This document shows positions 24,979 to 32,207 of a stretch of DNA of 36,620 nt, one piece after another. The notes beneath the pieces are model-generated. The model saw only the letters and a program-made list of their open reading frames with translations. It had not been told where the DNA came from and did not search any database. Every line of letters begins with the position of its first letter. Position 1 is the stretch's first letter. The translations under genes and the position numbers were made by a program. The DNA is from a virus: the IMG/VR virus record IMGVR_UViG_3300034695_000088, positions 1 through 36,620 of that record. One strand, written 5' to 3'.

Positions 24979-25904
24979 TACCAACTTATTTAGGATTATC
25001 TCTATCTGAATTAGACCCAGATAATGTAGCTGAGTTAATTGGTAAAGCAGGTGTAGTTGTTATACGTGATAGTGGAGCAACGCCTGAAGAATATGCTGAA
25101 TGGTCATTAGGTTTAGGTTATCATTTAAGCCCAGAGATATGGTGTACAGATAAAGAACATTCTAATTTGTTTTGGACTGTAACTAATGAGATGATGGATG
25201 ATAGGAATCAAGGATTATTTGGTGACTATGAATTAGATTGGCATACAAACATGACACCAGTCGCTGATGCAGAAGAAGTGATAGGCTTATATGCTAAGAC
25301 GATTACTTATGAAACTGAGACTTGGTTTGCTAATTCAATACCATACTTTAATCAATTACCTGAATCAGAACAAGAAAGATTGAGAGCTTTAACCGTTGTA
25401 CTTGACCCTAAAAGAACATTAGGGGTTTATCAGGCAGCTTGGCAACCTGCATTTAAAAAGATATATGGTCAAGAAGTTCTTGATGAGATTAATAAGAATA
25501 GAAATACTCGTGAAGTATTCAATAGTATTAATATGGAACCTGAGAACAAAGAAAAGTTTGGGGCAAGTAGAGGTATAATGAATAATCATAGGCTTGTAGT
25601 TAATCACCCAATAAAAGGTGTTGAGGGTTTATTCTTTAGTCCATATGAAGTGCATGGATTTTTAAAAGATGGTAAACCTTATTATGGAGCAGAGTCATTA
25701 TATTGGAAGTTATGGAATGATTATGTATGTAATGATAGATACATATATAAACATACGTGGCAAGAAGGTGATATATGTTTGTTTGATAATATAATAGGAA
25801 TACACAGAAGACCAGATATACTTAAAGATAAACCAAGAAAATTATTACGTACAGCTAAATGGTATAAGTCACATATGAGGAGACACCATGATTATGTTGT
25901 ATAA
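24972..25904 (+). CDS. TauD-like Fe(II)/2-oxoglutarate oxygenase family protein with HxN
   Basis: A 310-residue protein. ATG 24972 (MVVPTYLGL) overlaps the previous gene by 7 bases. The fold signature is TauD/TfdA-like: an early GVVVIRD strand, WHTNMTP (His91, Asn93), a distal DNIIGIHRR (His278) and KLLR (Arg293) for 2-oxoglutarate. In TauD the first motif is HxD, with Asp as the carboxylate iron ligand; here it is His-Thr-Asn. The same change is found in all three TauD-like genes downstream. It is longer than those, with an insertion around residues 150-210. It may be a hydroxylase or halogenase-like enzyme with an altered iron site, or non-catalytic. Confidence 0.78.
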   Translation: MVVPTYLGLSLSELDPDNVAELIGKAGVVVIRDSGATPEEYAEWSLGLGYHLSPEIWCTDKEHSNLFWTVTNEMMDDRNQGLFGDYELDWHTNMTPVADAEEVIGLYAKTITYETETWFANSIPYFNQLPESEQERLRALTVVLDPKRTLGVYQAAWQPAFKKIYGQEVLDEINKNRNTREVFNSINMEPENKEKFGASRGIMNNHRLVVNHPIKGVEGLFFSPYEVHGFLKDGKPYYGAESLYWKLWNDYVCNDRYIYKHTWQEGDICLFDNIIGIHRRPDILKDKPRKLLRTAKWYKSHMRRHHDYVV

Positions 25905-25907
25905 ATA
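25900..25907 (+). promoter_or_regulatory. T4-type late promoter placed five bases before ATG
   Basis: TATAAATA overlaps the stop codon of the upstream oxygenase gene and ends exactly 5 bases before the ATG at 25913. It would drive the oxygenase cluster with a transcript beginning at the start codon. Confidence 0.65.
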
Positions 25908-25912
25908 TAACT

Positions 25913-26548
25913 ATGGAAGCAAGAACAAAATATAAATTACCGACACATGGCGAATTAAAGCATATCGATATAGATCTTGATAAGCTTCAAGCAGCAACAG
26001 ATAAATTAGCTGCCGAATATGTCGATGTCAAGACCGCTAATAAAATGTTATGTGATAATCATATGGCATTGAGTAAATCTGTATACGATAACTTTATGCA
26101 AATAAACTTAACTGAATTTGGTGGTGATGAAGAGTTAAAATATACAGATAGTATAAAAGAGCGTCTTCGTAGAGGTGAAGAAAAATTATATAATAAGCCT
26201 AACGACAAATATATAGGAAGTTACTTTGAAGAAATAACTAGCCAATTTAAATGTGATAAGATGAGAGTTCGTATCACTAAACTTGATCCTGGTACTGATG
26301 TACCTATGCATATTGACTATGACCCTACCTATGCAACTAGAGTTGTCATACCAGTATACACAAACCCTAAAGTTAAAAATAGATTTAAGGTTAGAGGTGA
26401 AGAAGTTGAAACACATTTAGAAGCAGGCAAAGCATATTTCTTTAATACCGGTTTTGCTCATGGTGTATTCAATGAGAGTGATGAACCACGTATAGCCTTT
26501 ATGTTTAGCTTAGATGGACAAGATGATATAACTGATATAAAATTATAA
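25913..26548 (+). CDS. Aspartyl/asparaginyl beta-hydroxylase-like oxygenase
   Basis: A 211-residue protein. The C-terminal half follows the order of this Fe(II)/2-oxoglutarate family: MHIDYD (His133, Asp135), a RVVIPVYTN strand, an AGKAYFFNTGFAHGVFN segment with distal His183, and EPRIAF with Arg193. The N-terminal half is helical and unrecognised. Unlike the TauD-type genes beside it, it keeps a normal HxD. Family members hydroxylate Asp/Asn side chains or free amino acids. It is preceded by a late promoter spaced for a leaderless start and followed one base later by another oxygenase. Confidence 0.8.
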   Translation: MEARTKYKLPTHGELKHIDIDLDKLQAATDKLAAEYVDVKTANKMLCDNHMALSKSVYDNFMQINLTEFGGDEELKYTDSIKERLRRGEEKLYNKPNDKYIGSYFEEITSQFKCDKMRVRITKLDPGTDVPMHIDYDPTYATRVVIPVYTNPKVKNRFKVRGEEVETHLEAGKAYFFNTGFAHGVFNESDEPRIAFMFSLDGQDDITDIKL

Positions 26549-26549
26549 T

Positions 26550-27197
26550 ATGAATTTAGATATTGAGCACTACGTCTATAAGGCGAAATGGATTGATGAC
26601 TCTATTTGTGATGAAGCCATTAAAGTACTTAATGAGGAAAACACCTGGCTACCATTCCCTAAAGATGTAATCAATGCATATCCCGATGCTCCAAGAGCAC
26701 AAGACGGTATTAAAGGATCTACACTCAGTATTGATTGGGCACAATTCTTAGGTGATCCTAGTATACCTGAACAAGATAGAAATTATGGTTTAGCCCATTT
26801 AAAAAATCAAGATGTATTAAATAAAGTTAGATCTTGTATGAAGGCAGGATTAGATAATTATATTCACGAATATATGAAGGACATAGAGTGGTATGATTAC
26901 TATACAGACTTTACTGATCCTAAATTTATGAAGTATACTGAAAGTAATGACATGATGGAACATTGCGATCATGTAAGATATATATTTGATGGTAAAAAGA
27001 AAGGCATTCCTACAGTTTCTATTGTAGGTAATTTAGGTGATGACTTTGAAGGTGGTGCAATAAGATTTTGGGATAAGACAGATTACTATATGAAAAAAGG
27101 TGAGCTAATGTTTTTTCCTAGTAATTTTTTATATCCTCATAGGGTTAGAACAACAACTAAAGGTTTAAGATATTCTCTTGTGAGTTGGGTATGGTAA
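26550..27197 (+). CDS. Prolyl-4-hydroxylase-type 2-oxoglutarate oxygenase
   Basis: A 215-residue protein. MEHCDHVRY gives His138 and Asp140, followed by VSIVGNLGDDFEGGAIRFW, a GELMFFPS strand, distal His197 in YPHRV and Arg207 in GLRYSL. That is the complete facial triad plus 2-oxoglutarate Arg in the P4H/PHD family order; phage proteins of this type are common in T4-like genomes. It could hydroxylate a protein or small molecule. It starts one base after the previous stop and its end overlaps the next TauD-like gene by 7 bases. Confidence 0.85.
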   Translation: MNLDIEHYVYKAKWIDDSICDEAIKVLNEENTWLPFPKDVINAYPDAPRAQDGIKGSTLSIDWAQFLGDPSIPEQDRNYGLAHLKNQDVLNKVRSCMKAGLDNYIHEYMKDIEWYDYYTDFTDPKFMKYTESNDMMEHCDHVRYIFDGKKKGIPTVSIVGNLGDDFEGGAIRFWDKTDYYMKKGELMFFPSNFLYPHRVRTTTKGLRYSLVSWVW

Positions 27198-28009
27198 ATA
27201 TATTAGATTATACTGACAAGCAGTTTAAAGAATTAGCAAAGAAAATTATTCAAGACGGTTCAGTAGTACTCCATGACCAAAACCTAACACGAGAACAACA
27301 CGTTGAAGCATGTGCGCGTTTTGGTGAACTCGAAAAACAAAGTTATTGGATGAATCCTAAAGACACCCCTGAAATTAGTATTGTATCTGGTCAAGTTGAC
27401 AAAGAGGGTAATGCTATTGGTATGTTCAGAGATCAGGAATTAGAGTGGCATGTTAATGGTGCAGGTAGACATAAGTTAACAGAATATTGTGTATCATTAT
27501 ATTGTGTAGAGGAATGTGTAGATACTGTATTATCAATATGTAATTGGACTGATATGTTTGCTGATCTATCCGAAGAACAAAAAGATTATTATAGAAGCAT
27601 TGATGTTCATTTAGATGGAGCAGGTGTAAGCTTATGGCCCAATAGTAATTATAGAGGTAGAGAGGGCGAGTTTAATGTAAGCAATGAATATTATAAAGAA
27701 GTTATTCAAGATGATGATAAACGACCACTTGTTGGTAAGCACCCAATAGATGGTAGAGAATATCTATATTTTCTAATTCAATATTTAAAAGAAGCATATA
27801 TAGGTGATAAGCAATTAGACATCGATGAATTTTATGCTGACCTATGGCCGAAAGTATTTAGGTCGAAGTATATGTTTCATCATGTATTCAGGAGAGGTGA
27901 CCTACTCTTTATGGACCAATTACACACAATACATAGGAGATCGCCGATACACTTTATGGACAGAATGTTATGGAGGACAGCGTTTGACTACTCAAATATT
28001 AAATTTTAG
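27191..28009 (+). CDS. TauD-like oxygenase with HxN, tandem copy 1
   Basis: A 272-residue protein; ATG 27191 overlaps the P4H-type gene by 7 bases. It has the TauD/TfdA-type layout: GSVVLHDQ strand, WMNPKDTPEI block, LEWHVNGAGRH (His87, Asn89), VSLYCVEEC, a GKHPIDGREYLYF block, then GDLLFMDQLHTIHRR (distal His248) and RMLWR (Arg262). The first iron motif is HxN where HxD is expected. It is about as long as TauD. The TGG AGG codons near its end double as the ribosome site for the next copy. Its closest relatives in the window are the two following genes. Confidence 0.8.
   Translation: MVNILDYTDKQFKELAKKIIQDGSVVLHDQNLTREQHVEACARFGELEKQSYWMNPKDTPEISIVSGQVDKEGNAIGMFRDQELEWHVNGAGRHKLTEYCVSLYCVEECVDTVLSICNWTDMFADLSEEQKDYYRSIDVHLDGAGVSLWPNSNYRGREGEFNVSNEYYKEVIQDDDKRPLVGKHPIDGREYLYFLIQYLKEAYIGDKQLDIDEFYADLWPKVFRSKYMFHHVFRRGDLLFMDQLHTIHRRSPIHFMDRMLWRTAFDYSNIKF
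27972..27986 (+). promoter_or_regulatory. Ribosome site and TTG start nested in the preceding gene
   Basis: GGAGG at 27972-27976, 7 bases before TTG 27984. It lies within codons for the conserved C-terminal LWRTAFDY of the upstream paralogue. This fixes the start of copy 2 at TTG; the ATG at 27825 in the same frame lies deep in copy 1 and would add 53 residues without family counterparts. Confidence 0.8.
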
Positions 28010-28814
28010 TGATGAACAATTAAAAGACTTAGCTGAAGAACTTATTGCAAAGGGCCATGTTATACTTTACGATCAGGTTATGACCATGGATCAATATGTT
28101 GAAGTGTGTAATCGCATAGGTAATTGTGAGTATTATAATTACTTTATGAATCCACCTGAAAGGCCAGAGATTAGTTTTGTGTCAGGTGAGAGAGATGAGA
28201 ACGGTAAAGTCTTAGGTGTCTTTGGTGATAGCGAATTACAGTGGCATGCAAATGGTGTAGCTCGTCATAAGTTTGACCAAATAATTGTATCATTATATTG
28301 TGTAGAGGAATGTATAGACACAGTGCTTTCTATATGTAATCAATGTGATGCGTTTGCTGAATTATCTGAAAGAGATAAGGAAAGATTTAGAAAGATTGAT
28401 ATACAGCTTGATGATAAAGAAGATGCTATATATAAAATGTCTGACCATGATTTACCTGATCATCCAGCAAGAGAACGTGAAATTAAAACTGGCGCTGAAT
28501 TTTATAAAGAAGATGTAGATAGACGGCCTTTAGTAGGTAAGCATCCGATAGATGGTAGAGAATATTTATATTTTATGGTACCATATATAGTTGGTGCATT
28601 TGAGAATGGAGAACGAATTAATCATGAAGCTTTATATGAAGAACTATGGGAAAAGTTATTTAATTCAAGAAATATGAAACATCATGTATTTAGGAAAGGC
28701 GATTTATTGCTTATGGACCAGTTACATACAACTCATAGGAGATCGCCCGTTAAAAGAAAAATAAGAAAATTATGGAGGTGTGCATTTGACTATTCAAATA
28801 TCGACTTTACCTAG
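27984..28814 (+). CDS. TauD-like oxygenase with HxN, tandem copy 2
   Basis: A 276-residue protein from TTG 27984, overlapping copy 1 by 26 bases. The order of blocks is the same: GHVILYDQ, FMNPPERPEI, LQWHANGVARH (His88, Asn90), VSLYCVEEC, a GKHPIDGREYLYF block, then LLMDQLHTTHRR (distal His251) and KLWR (Arg265). Asn again replaces the iron-ligand Asp. The distal His and the Arg are kept, which argues for selection on 2-oxoglutarate and iron binding and against decay. Its own end repeats the nested ribosome site and TTG arrangement for copy 3. Confidence 0.8.
   Translation: MTTQILNFSDEQLKDLAEELIAKGHVILYDQVMTMDQYVEVCNRIGNCEYYNYFMNPPERPEISFVSGERDENGKVLGVFGDSELQWHANGVARHKFDQIIVSLYCVEECIDTVLSICNQCDAFAELSERDKERFRKIDIQLDDKEDAIYKMSDHDLPDHPAREREIKTGAEFYKEDVDRRPLVGKHPIDGREYLYFMVPYIVGAFENGERINHEALYEELWEKLFNSRNMKHHVFRKGDLLLMDQLHTTHRRSPVKRKIRKLWRCAFDYSNIDFT
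28774..28788 (+). promoter_or_regulatory. Second nested ribosome site and TTG start
   Basis: GGAGG at 28774-28778, again 7 bases before a TTG (28786), inside codons for LWRCAFDY of copy 2. A GTG at 28780 is in frame but only one base from the ribosome site, so it is unlikely. The layout is identical to the copy 1/copy 2 junction. Confidence 0.8.
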
Positions 28815-29577
28815 AGATAGACTTAAGTGGGAACTAACTAAAACCCAAATAGCAGGTCATAGTATATGGTATGACCAAGGATTAGATGCTAATGGTTTAA
28901 CAGAATTCATGAATTCAATTGGTGAATGTGAATGCCCTGACCTATTCATGAACCCTAAGAATACACCTGAGATCTTTATAGTCACTGGTAAGAAGGATAA
29001 GCATGGTAAGAAGCTTGGCATGTTTGGTGATACTGAACTTGGTTGGCACTCTAATGGTAACTCAAGACACAACGTTGATAAAATATTAATTGCTTTATAT
29101 TGCGTTGAAGAAGATGATAATACTTGTTTGTCTATATGTAATACAACTCGACCATTCCAGGCTTTAACAAATGAACAACAAGAATACTATAGAGATATTA
29201 CAATTAAACTCAAATTTAAAAATAATACTATATATAATTTAGAAGAAGGTGATCCAGAATTAGAATTCATGGAAGCTAGCAAAGGATCTATACGTAAATT
29301 AATAGGTAGGCATCCACATACTGGCCAAGAGTATTTCTATTTTCCATATCATTTTATAGAGAGAGTTTGGTATAAGAAAAAGAAAATTGATGGTAATAAA
29401 CTTATACAAGAGTTGAAGCAGGTTATATTTAAATCACAATACCAAACACATCACATATTTAAAAAGGGCGATCTATTATTAATGGATCAATTTACTTCGT
29501 TACATAGGAGGACTCCAGTGTATGACAATAATAGATTACTATGGAGAGTTGCCTGTGATTATAGGAAGATAATGTGA
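28786..29577 (+). CDS. TauD-like oxygenase with HxN, tandem copy 3
   Basis: A 263-residue protein from TTG 28786, overlapping copy 2 by 29 bases. LGWHSNGNSRH (His88, Asn90), IALYCVEED, GRHPHTGQEYFYF, LLMDQFTSLHRR (distal His240) and LLWR (Arg254) follow the family order. It is the most diverged of the three: the second His of HTxHRR is gone and its C-terminus is LWRVACDY, without the downstream nested TTG. It ends in ATGTGA, where GTG starts the flavin reductase gene. Confidence 0.8.
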   Translation: MTIQISTLPRDRLKWELTKTQIAGHSIWYDQGLDANGLTEFMNSIGECECPDLFMNPKNTPEIFIVTGKKDKHGKKLGMFGDTELGWHSNGNSRHNVDKILIALYCVEEDDNTCLSICNTTRPFQALTNEQQEYYRDITIKLKFKNNTIYNLEEGDPELEFMEASKGSIRKLIGRHPHTGQEYFYFPYHFIERVWYKKKKIDGNKLIQELKQVIFKSQYQTHHIFKKGDLLLMDQFTSLHRRTPVYDNNRLLWRVACDYRKIM

Positions 29578-30239
29578 AAAAAATAGTTGCTGTAGCATTT
29601 AGTTATGCAGAAAATTCTATGAACATGAGAGGCTTAACCCTCATGGATGAATTGTTATTTTTTGATGGCCAATATGATATGAATGATTTTAATATGCCTC
29701 TTTGTAATTCAAATAAATCAGATGGAAATGTTCCAGAAGGTGTGAATAAATTCATAAAGGTTATGAGAGATGCTGACATATTAGTGTTTGCTATACCTGA
29801 AGCTACAGGACATTATGCGGCTGCGTTCAAGAATGCAATGGATTGGTTAATATGTGAGTCTAAGTTTAATAGTGATATTGCAGTTGATGGTGCATTTTAT
29901 AATAAACCAGTATGGGTTGTAACATTCACTCCTGTGATTCCCGCGGTAACTCCGGGTGAAAGTTATGAGATAGGTGCTGGAGGCCGACACTTTGAGATGA
30001 CAAGACACTTATTAAATGAGAAGATGGGTGGAGCTGTGCACCAAGAGATGTTTGTATTTAATGATGGATGGCAATATTGCAGACCAGGAAATGTTGATTG
30101 GGTAAGAGATGCTTGTAATGAAATACTAAGAGCAATAGATTTTGATCCTGGTGAAAGGGCACCATCATATTCTATGAAGGATAGACCAGTAAAGTGGCTT
30201 AAACGATACGAAGAGTGGGATGCTTCATGGAAGGAATAG
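29574..30239 (+). CDS. NADPH-dependent FMN reductase-like flavodoxin-fold protein
   Basis: A 221-residue protein starting at GTG 29574, overlapping copy 3 by 4 bases (GTGA), with AGGAAG upstream. It begins KKIVAVAFSYAENS (a flavodoxin first strand and loop) and has DADILVFAIPEATGHYAAAF then KNAMDWL at about 67-93, the hallmark of FMN_red-type proteins (Pro-Glu, then Lys-Asn-Ala-x-Asp-Trp). These reduce FMN with NAD(P)H or use it to reduce substrates. It could supply electrons to neighbouring iron or radical enzymes. A long charged tail rich in Trp and Lys is unusual. Confidence 0.82.
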   Translation: MKKIVAVAFSYAENSMNMRGLTLMDELLFFDGQYDMNDFNMPLCNSNKSDGNVPEGVNKFIKVMRDADILVFAIPEATGHYAAAFKNAMDWLICESKFNSDIAVDGAFYNKPVWVVTFTPVIPAVTPGESYEIGAGGRHFEMTRHLLNEKMGGAVHQEMFVFNDGWQYCRPGNVDWVRDACNEILRAIDFDPGERAPSYSMKDRPVKWLKRYEEWDASWKE

Positions 30240-30805
30240 CCGAATACATTAATGTCGATTATAATAAAGAGTATCTAATACGAAAGCATAACGATGCGCG
30301 CGGTGCACATGGTAAAGAGTATATCGAATGTGGAACCGAATCTCATATCCTTAGAGATAACCCAGACTATTACAGACAATGGGATCATATACTTACAATC
30401 ATGTGTGGTGTTCATATAGGTATGTGCGAACATGGTACAGGTTTTAATTTAAATGGAACTCTAAAAGCCGGGGTACCGCCCCATATAGATTTTGATGATA
30501 GAGAAGGTAATGGATTTAATTTATTATTACCTATGTTTGGTATAGCTAAGATTAATATATACGAAACCATACCTAGTCAATTAGAATTTAGACATGGCAT
30601 GACCCATTGGAATATGTTACAAGATAAATATCCACCAAGAAAGATAGGTGAAATAGTTGTAGATAAGCCTGTCTTATTAGATACAATGTACTTACATGAT
30701 GTACAAGTAATTGATGCGCCTCGCGCAATATTTTGTGTTGCTTGGAGAGGTATAAATAAGACATATAATGAATTTAAAGACCATGCCGAAAAAACACTTA
30801 CCTGA
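30227..30805 (+). CDS. Cupin/2-oxoglutarate oxygenase-like protein
   Basis: A 192-residue protein. ATG 30227 overlaps the previous gene by 13 bases; an upstream GTG is less likely. PPHIDFDD gives His86 and Asp88; LLLPMFG and AKINIY strands follow; MYLHDVQV holds a distal His157 and APRAIFCVAW an Arg166. The order fits an Asp/Asn-hydroxylase-like or other Fe(II)/2-oxoglutarate double-stranded beta-helix, with a short connecting loop. The family assignment is by motif order only. It sits between the flavin reductase and a methyltransferase. Confidence 0.7.
   Translation: MEGIAEYINVDYNKEYLIRKHNDARGAHGKEYIECGTESHILRDNPDYYRQWDHILTIMCGVHIGMCEHGTGFNLNGTLKAGVPPHIDFDDREGNGFNLLLPMFGIAKINIYETIPSQLEFRHGMTHWNMLQDKYPPRKIGEIVVDKPVLLDTMYLHDVQVIDAPRAIFCVAWRGINKTYNEFKDHAEKTLT
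30751..30758 (+). promoter_or_regulatory. Possible internal late promoter
   Basis: TATAAATA inside the upstream gene, with 9 bases before the ATG at 30768. It is plausible because of the closeness to a start, but an exact match is expected now and then by chance in this AT-rich DNA. Confidence 0.35.
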
Positions 30806-32207
30806 TCCAGAAAAGTATGAGCTAGGCGAGCCATATAACCATCTAGGAATACCATTCCCAAGGTTACCTGCTACCTTTGAAAAGAATTCAGTTCCATTAA
30901 AAGAAGATTACAAAATGAGATCTATGGATTACTTAGATACTCCTGAAGCTTATTCGTTATTTGAAAAGCAAGCTGACCTTATAATTGAAAATGGTTGGAA
31001 GGGTATTATTGATGTTGGTTGTAGACATGGTCCAGTAGTTGATATATTAATGGATAAAGGATATACTGATTTCAACTATATGGGATTTGATACATCTGCT
31101 CAACCTATTGAATATGCTCAAGAGACATGGCAAGAGTTTGATAATATAGAATATCGTGTTATGTCTTGGAATGAATTTGCGCCAGCTGGTGCAAGCAAAG
31201 GTCATAAGCAGCTTGGTCAAAACAATAAGAAAGAAACTGATGAGGAATGGTGGTCTAGAGCCGGTGTTAAATTCAAAGTAGACTTCCATGTTGATGTTAT
31301 GATATGGTCAGGTGTTTTATTATATGAACCAACATATCATTTATGGTTCTTTCATAATATGCATAATGCGTATGGTGCACAAAATGCAATTATACAAGAA
31401 CCTTTAAAAGACCAAAGGCCAGAATGCTGGAGAGAAGATTTAGAATTAAATACTATTGAGCATAGACTTCATATGTATAAAACTAAATATTATGAATATG
31501 AATCTTGGGAATTTGATTTAGATATATTTAGTGGTAGAAGAATAATATCACGTGTTAAATTATGGGAGGATGGTGATTCTAAATGGGAAGATTGGGTAGA
31601 TACTCATGGTCAGCTAGCCGCTAATCCACACACTGAGATACTTCCATCAGGCTATAAAGTAATACCATATATATTTCGAGGTAAATTAAATTTTGAATTA
31701 AGCCAAAGGGATCAGACTTTATGTCAAGTAGCTTTAGAGAAAATGTTTAAAGAGAGACATAGTCATAGGTTAGCAGATAATTATAGCAGAGATAAATTGC
31801 ATTTAGGCAAGATGTATATGTACAACTTTGTATTTGATGGTGATGAACCAGTCTTCTGCTCGGGTGTACAAAATGTTACTGATAAAGTTGTTAGAGTATT
31901 CTCTAGATACTTTGCTTTTGAAAAGTATAAGACAGATGGCACCACACTATTAGAGAAGAATGACAACTTTGAAGAATTACAATATGCTATGCATTGGATC
32001 CGTGATAGAATTATATTTTGGAGTAGAGATAAATCTCCTAAGTTCTTTGAAAGGTTAAAAGTTAAAAATGAATTGTTTTCAGAGTGGATTGTACATCCTA
32101 CAAAGATTAATATAATCTATCCTAATAATGAACAATATATATTTTATACACCAAAGGTTCCAGCTGAATGGTGGAAAAATGGTAACTATGATGGATTTTT
32201 TAAATGA
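30768..32207 (+). CDS. SAM-dependent methyltransferase with large C-terminal extension
   Basis: A 479-residue protein. GIIDVGCRHGP (79-89) is methyltransferase motif I, YMGFDTS the acidic end of strand 2, and VDVMIWSGVLLY corresponds to motif IV and the following strand, so the first 250 residues are a class I methyltransferase. The remaining about 230 residues, with LNFELSQRDQTLCQVALEKM and several Trp-rich strands, are unrecognised and could bind the substrate. Two ATGs are possible: 30768, or 30783 (MPKKHLPDPEKY). It overlaps the upstream gene by 38 or 23 bases and the downstream gene by 4. Confidence 0.78.
   Translation: MNLKTMPKKHLPDPEKYELGEPYNHLGIPFPRLPATFEKNSVPLKEDYKMRSMDYLDTPEAYSLFEKQADLIIENGWKGIIDVGCRHGPVVDILMDKGYTDFNYMGFDTSAQPIEYAQETWQEFDNIEYRVMSWNEFAPAGASKGHKQLGQNNKKETDEEWWSRAGVKFKVDFHVDVMIWSGVLLYEPTYHLWFFHNMHNAYGAQNAIIQEPLKDQRPECWREDLELNTIEHRLHMYKTKYYEYESWEFDLDIFSGRRIISRVKLWEDGDSKWEDWVDTHGQLAANPHTEILPSGYKVIPYIFRGKLNFELSQRDQTLCQVALEKMFKERHSHRLADNYSRDKLHLGKMYMYNFVFDGDEPVFCSGVQNVTDKVVRVFSRYFAFEKYKTDGTTLLEKNDNFEELQYAMHWIRDRIIFWSRDKSPKFFERLKVKNELFSEWIVHPTKINIIYPNNEQYIFYTPKVPAEWWKNGNYDGFFK

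Noticed and set aside
27825-27983. N-terminal extension of the second TauD-like copy from an ATG at 27825
   Set aside because: The extra 53 residues overlap the first copy out of frame and have no counterpart in the paralogues; GGAGG-N7-TTG at 27984 explains the start.
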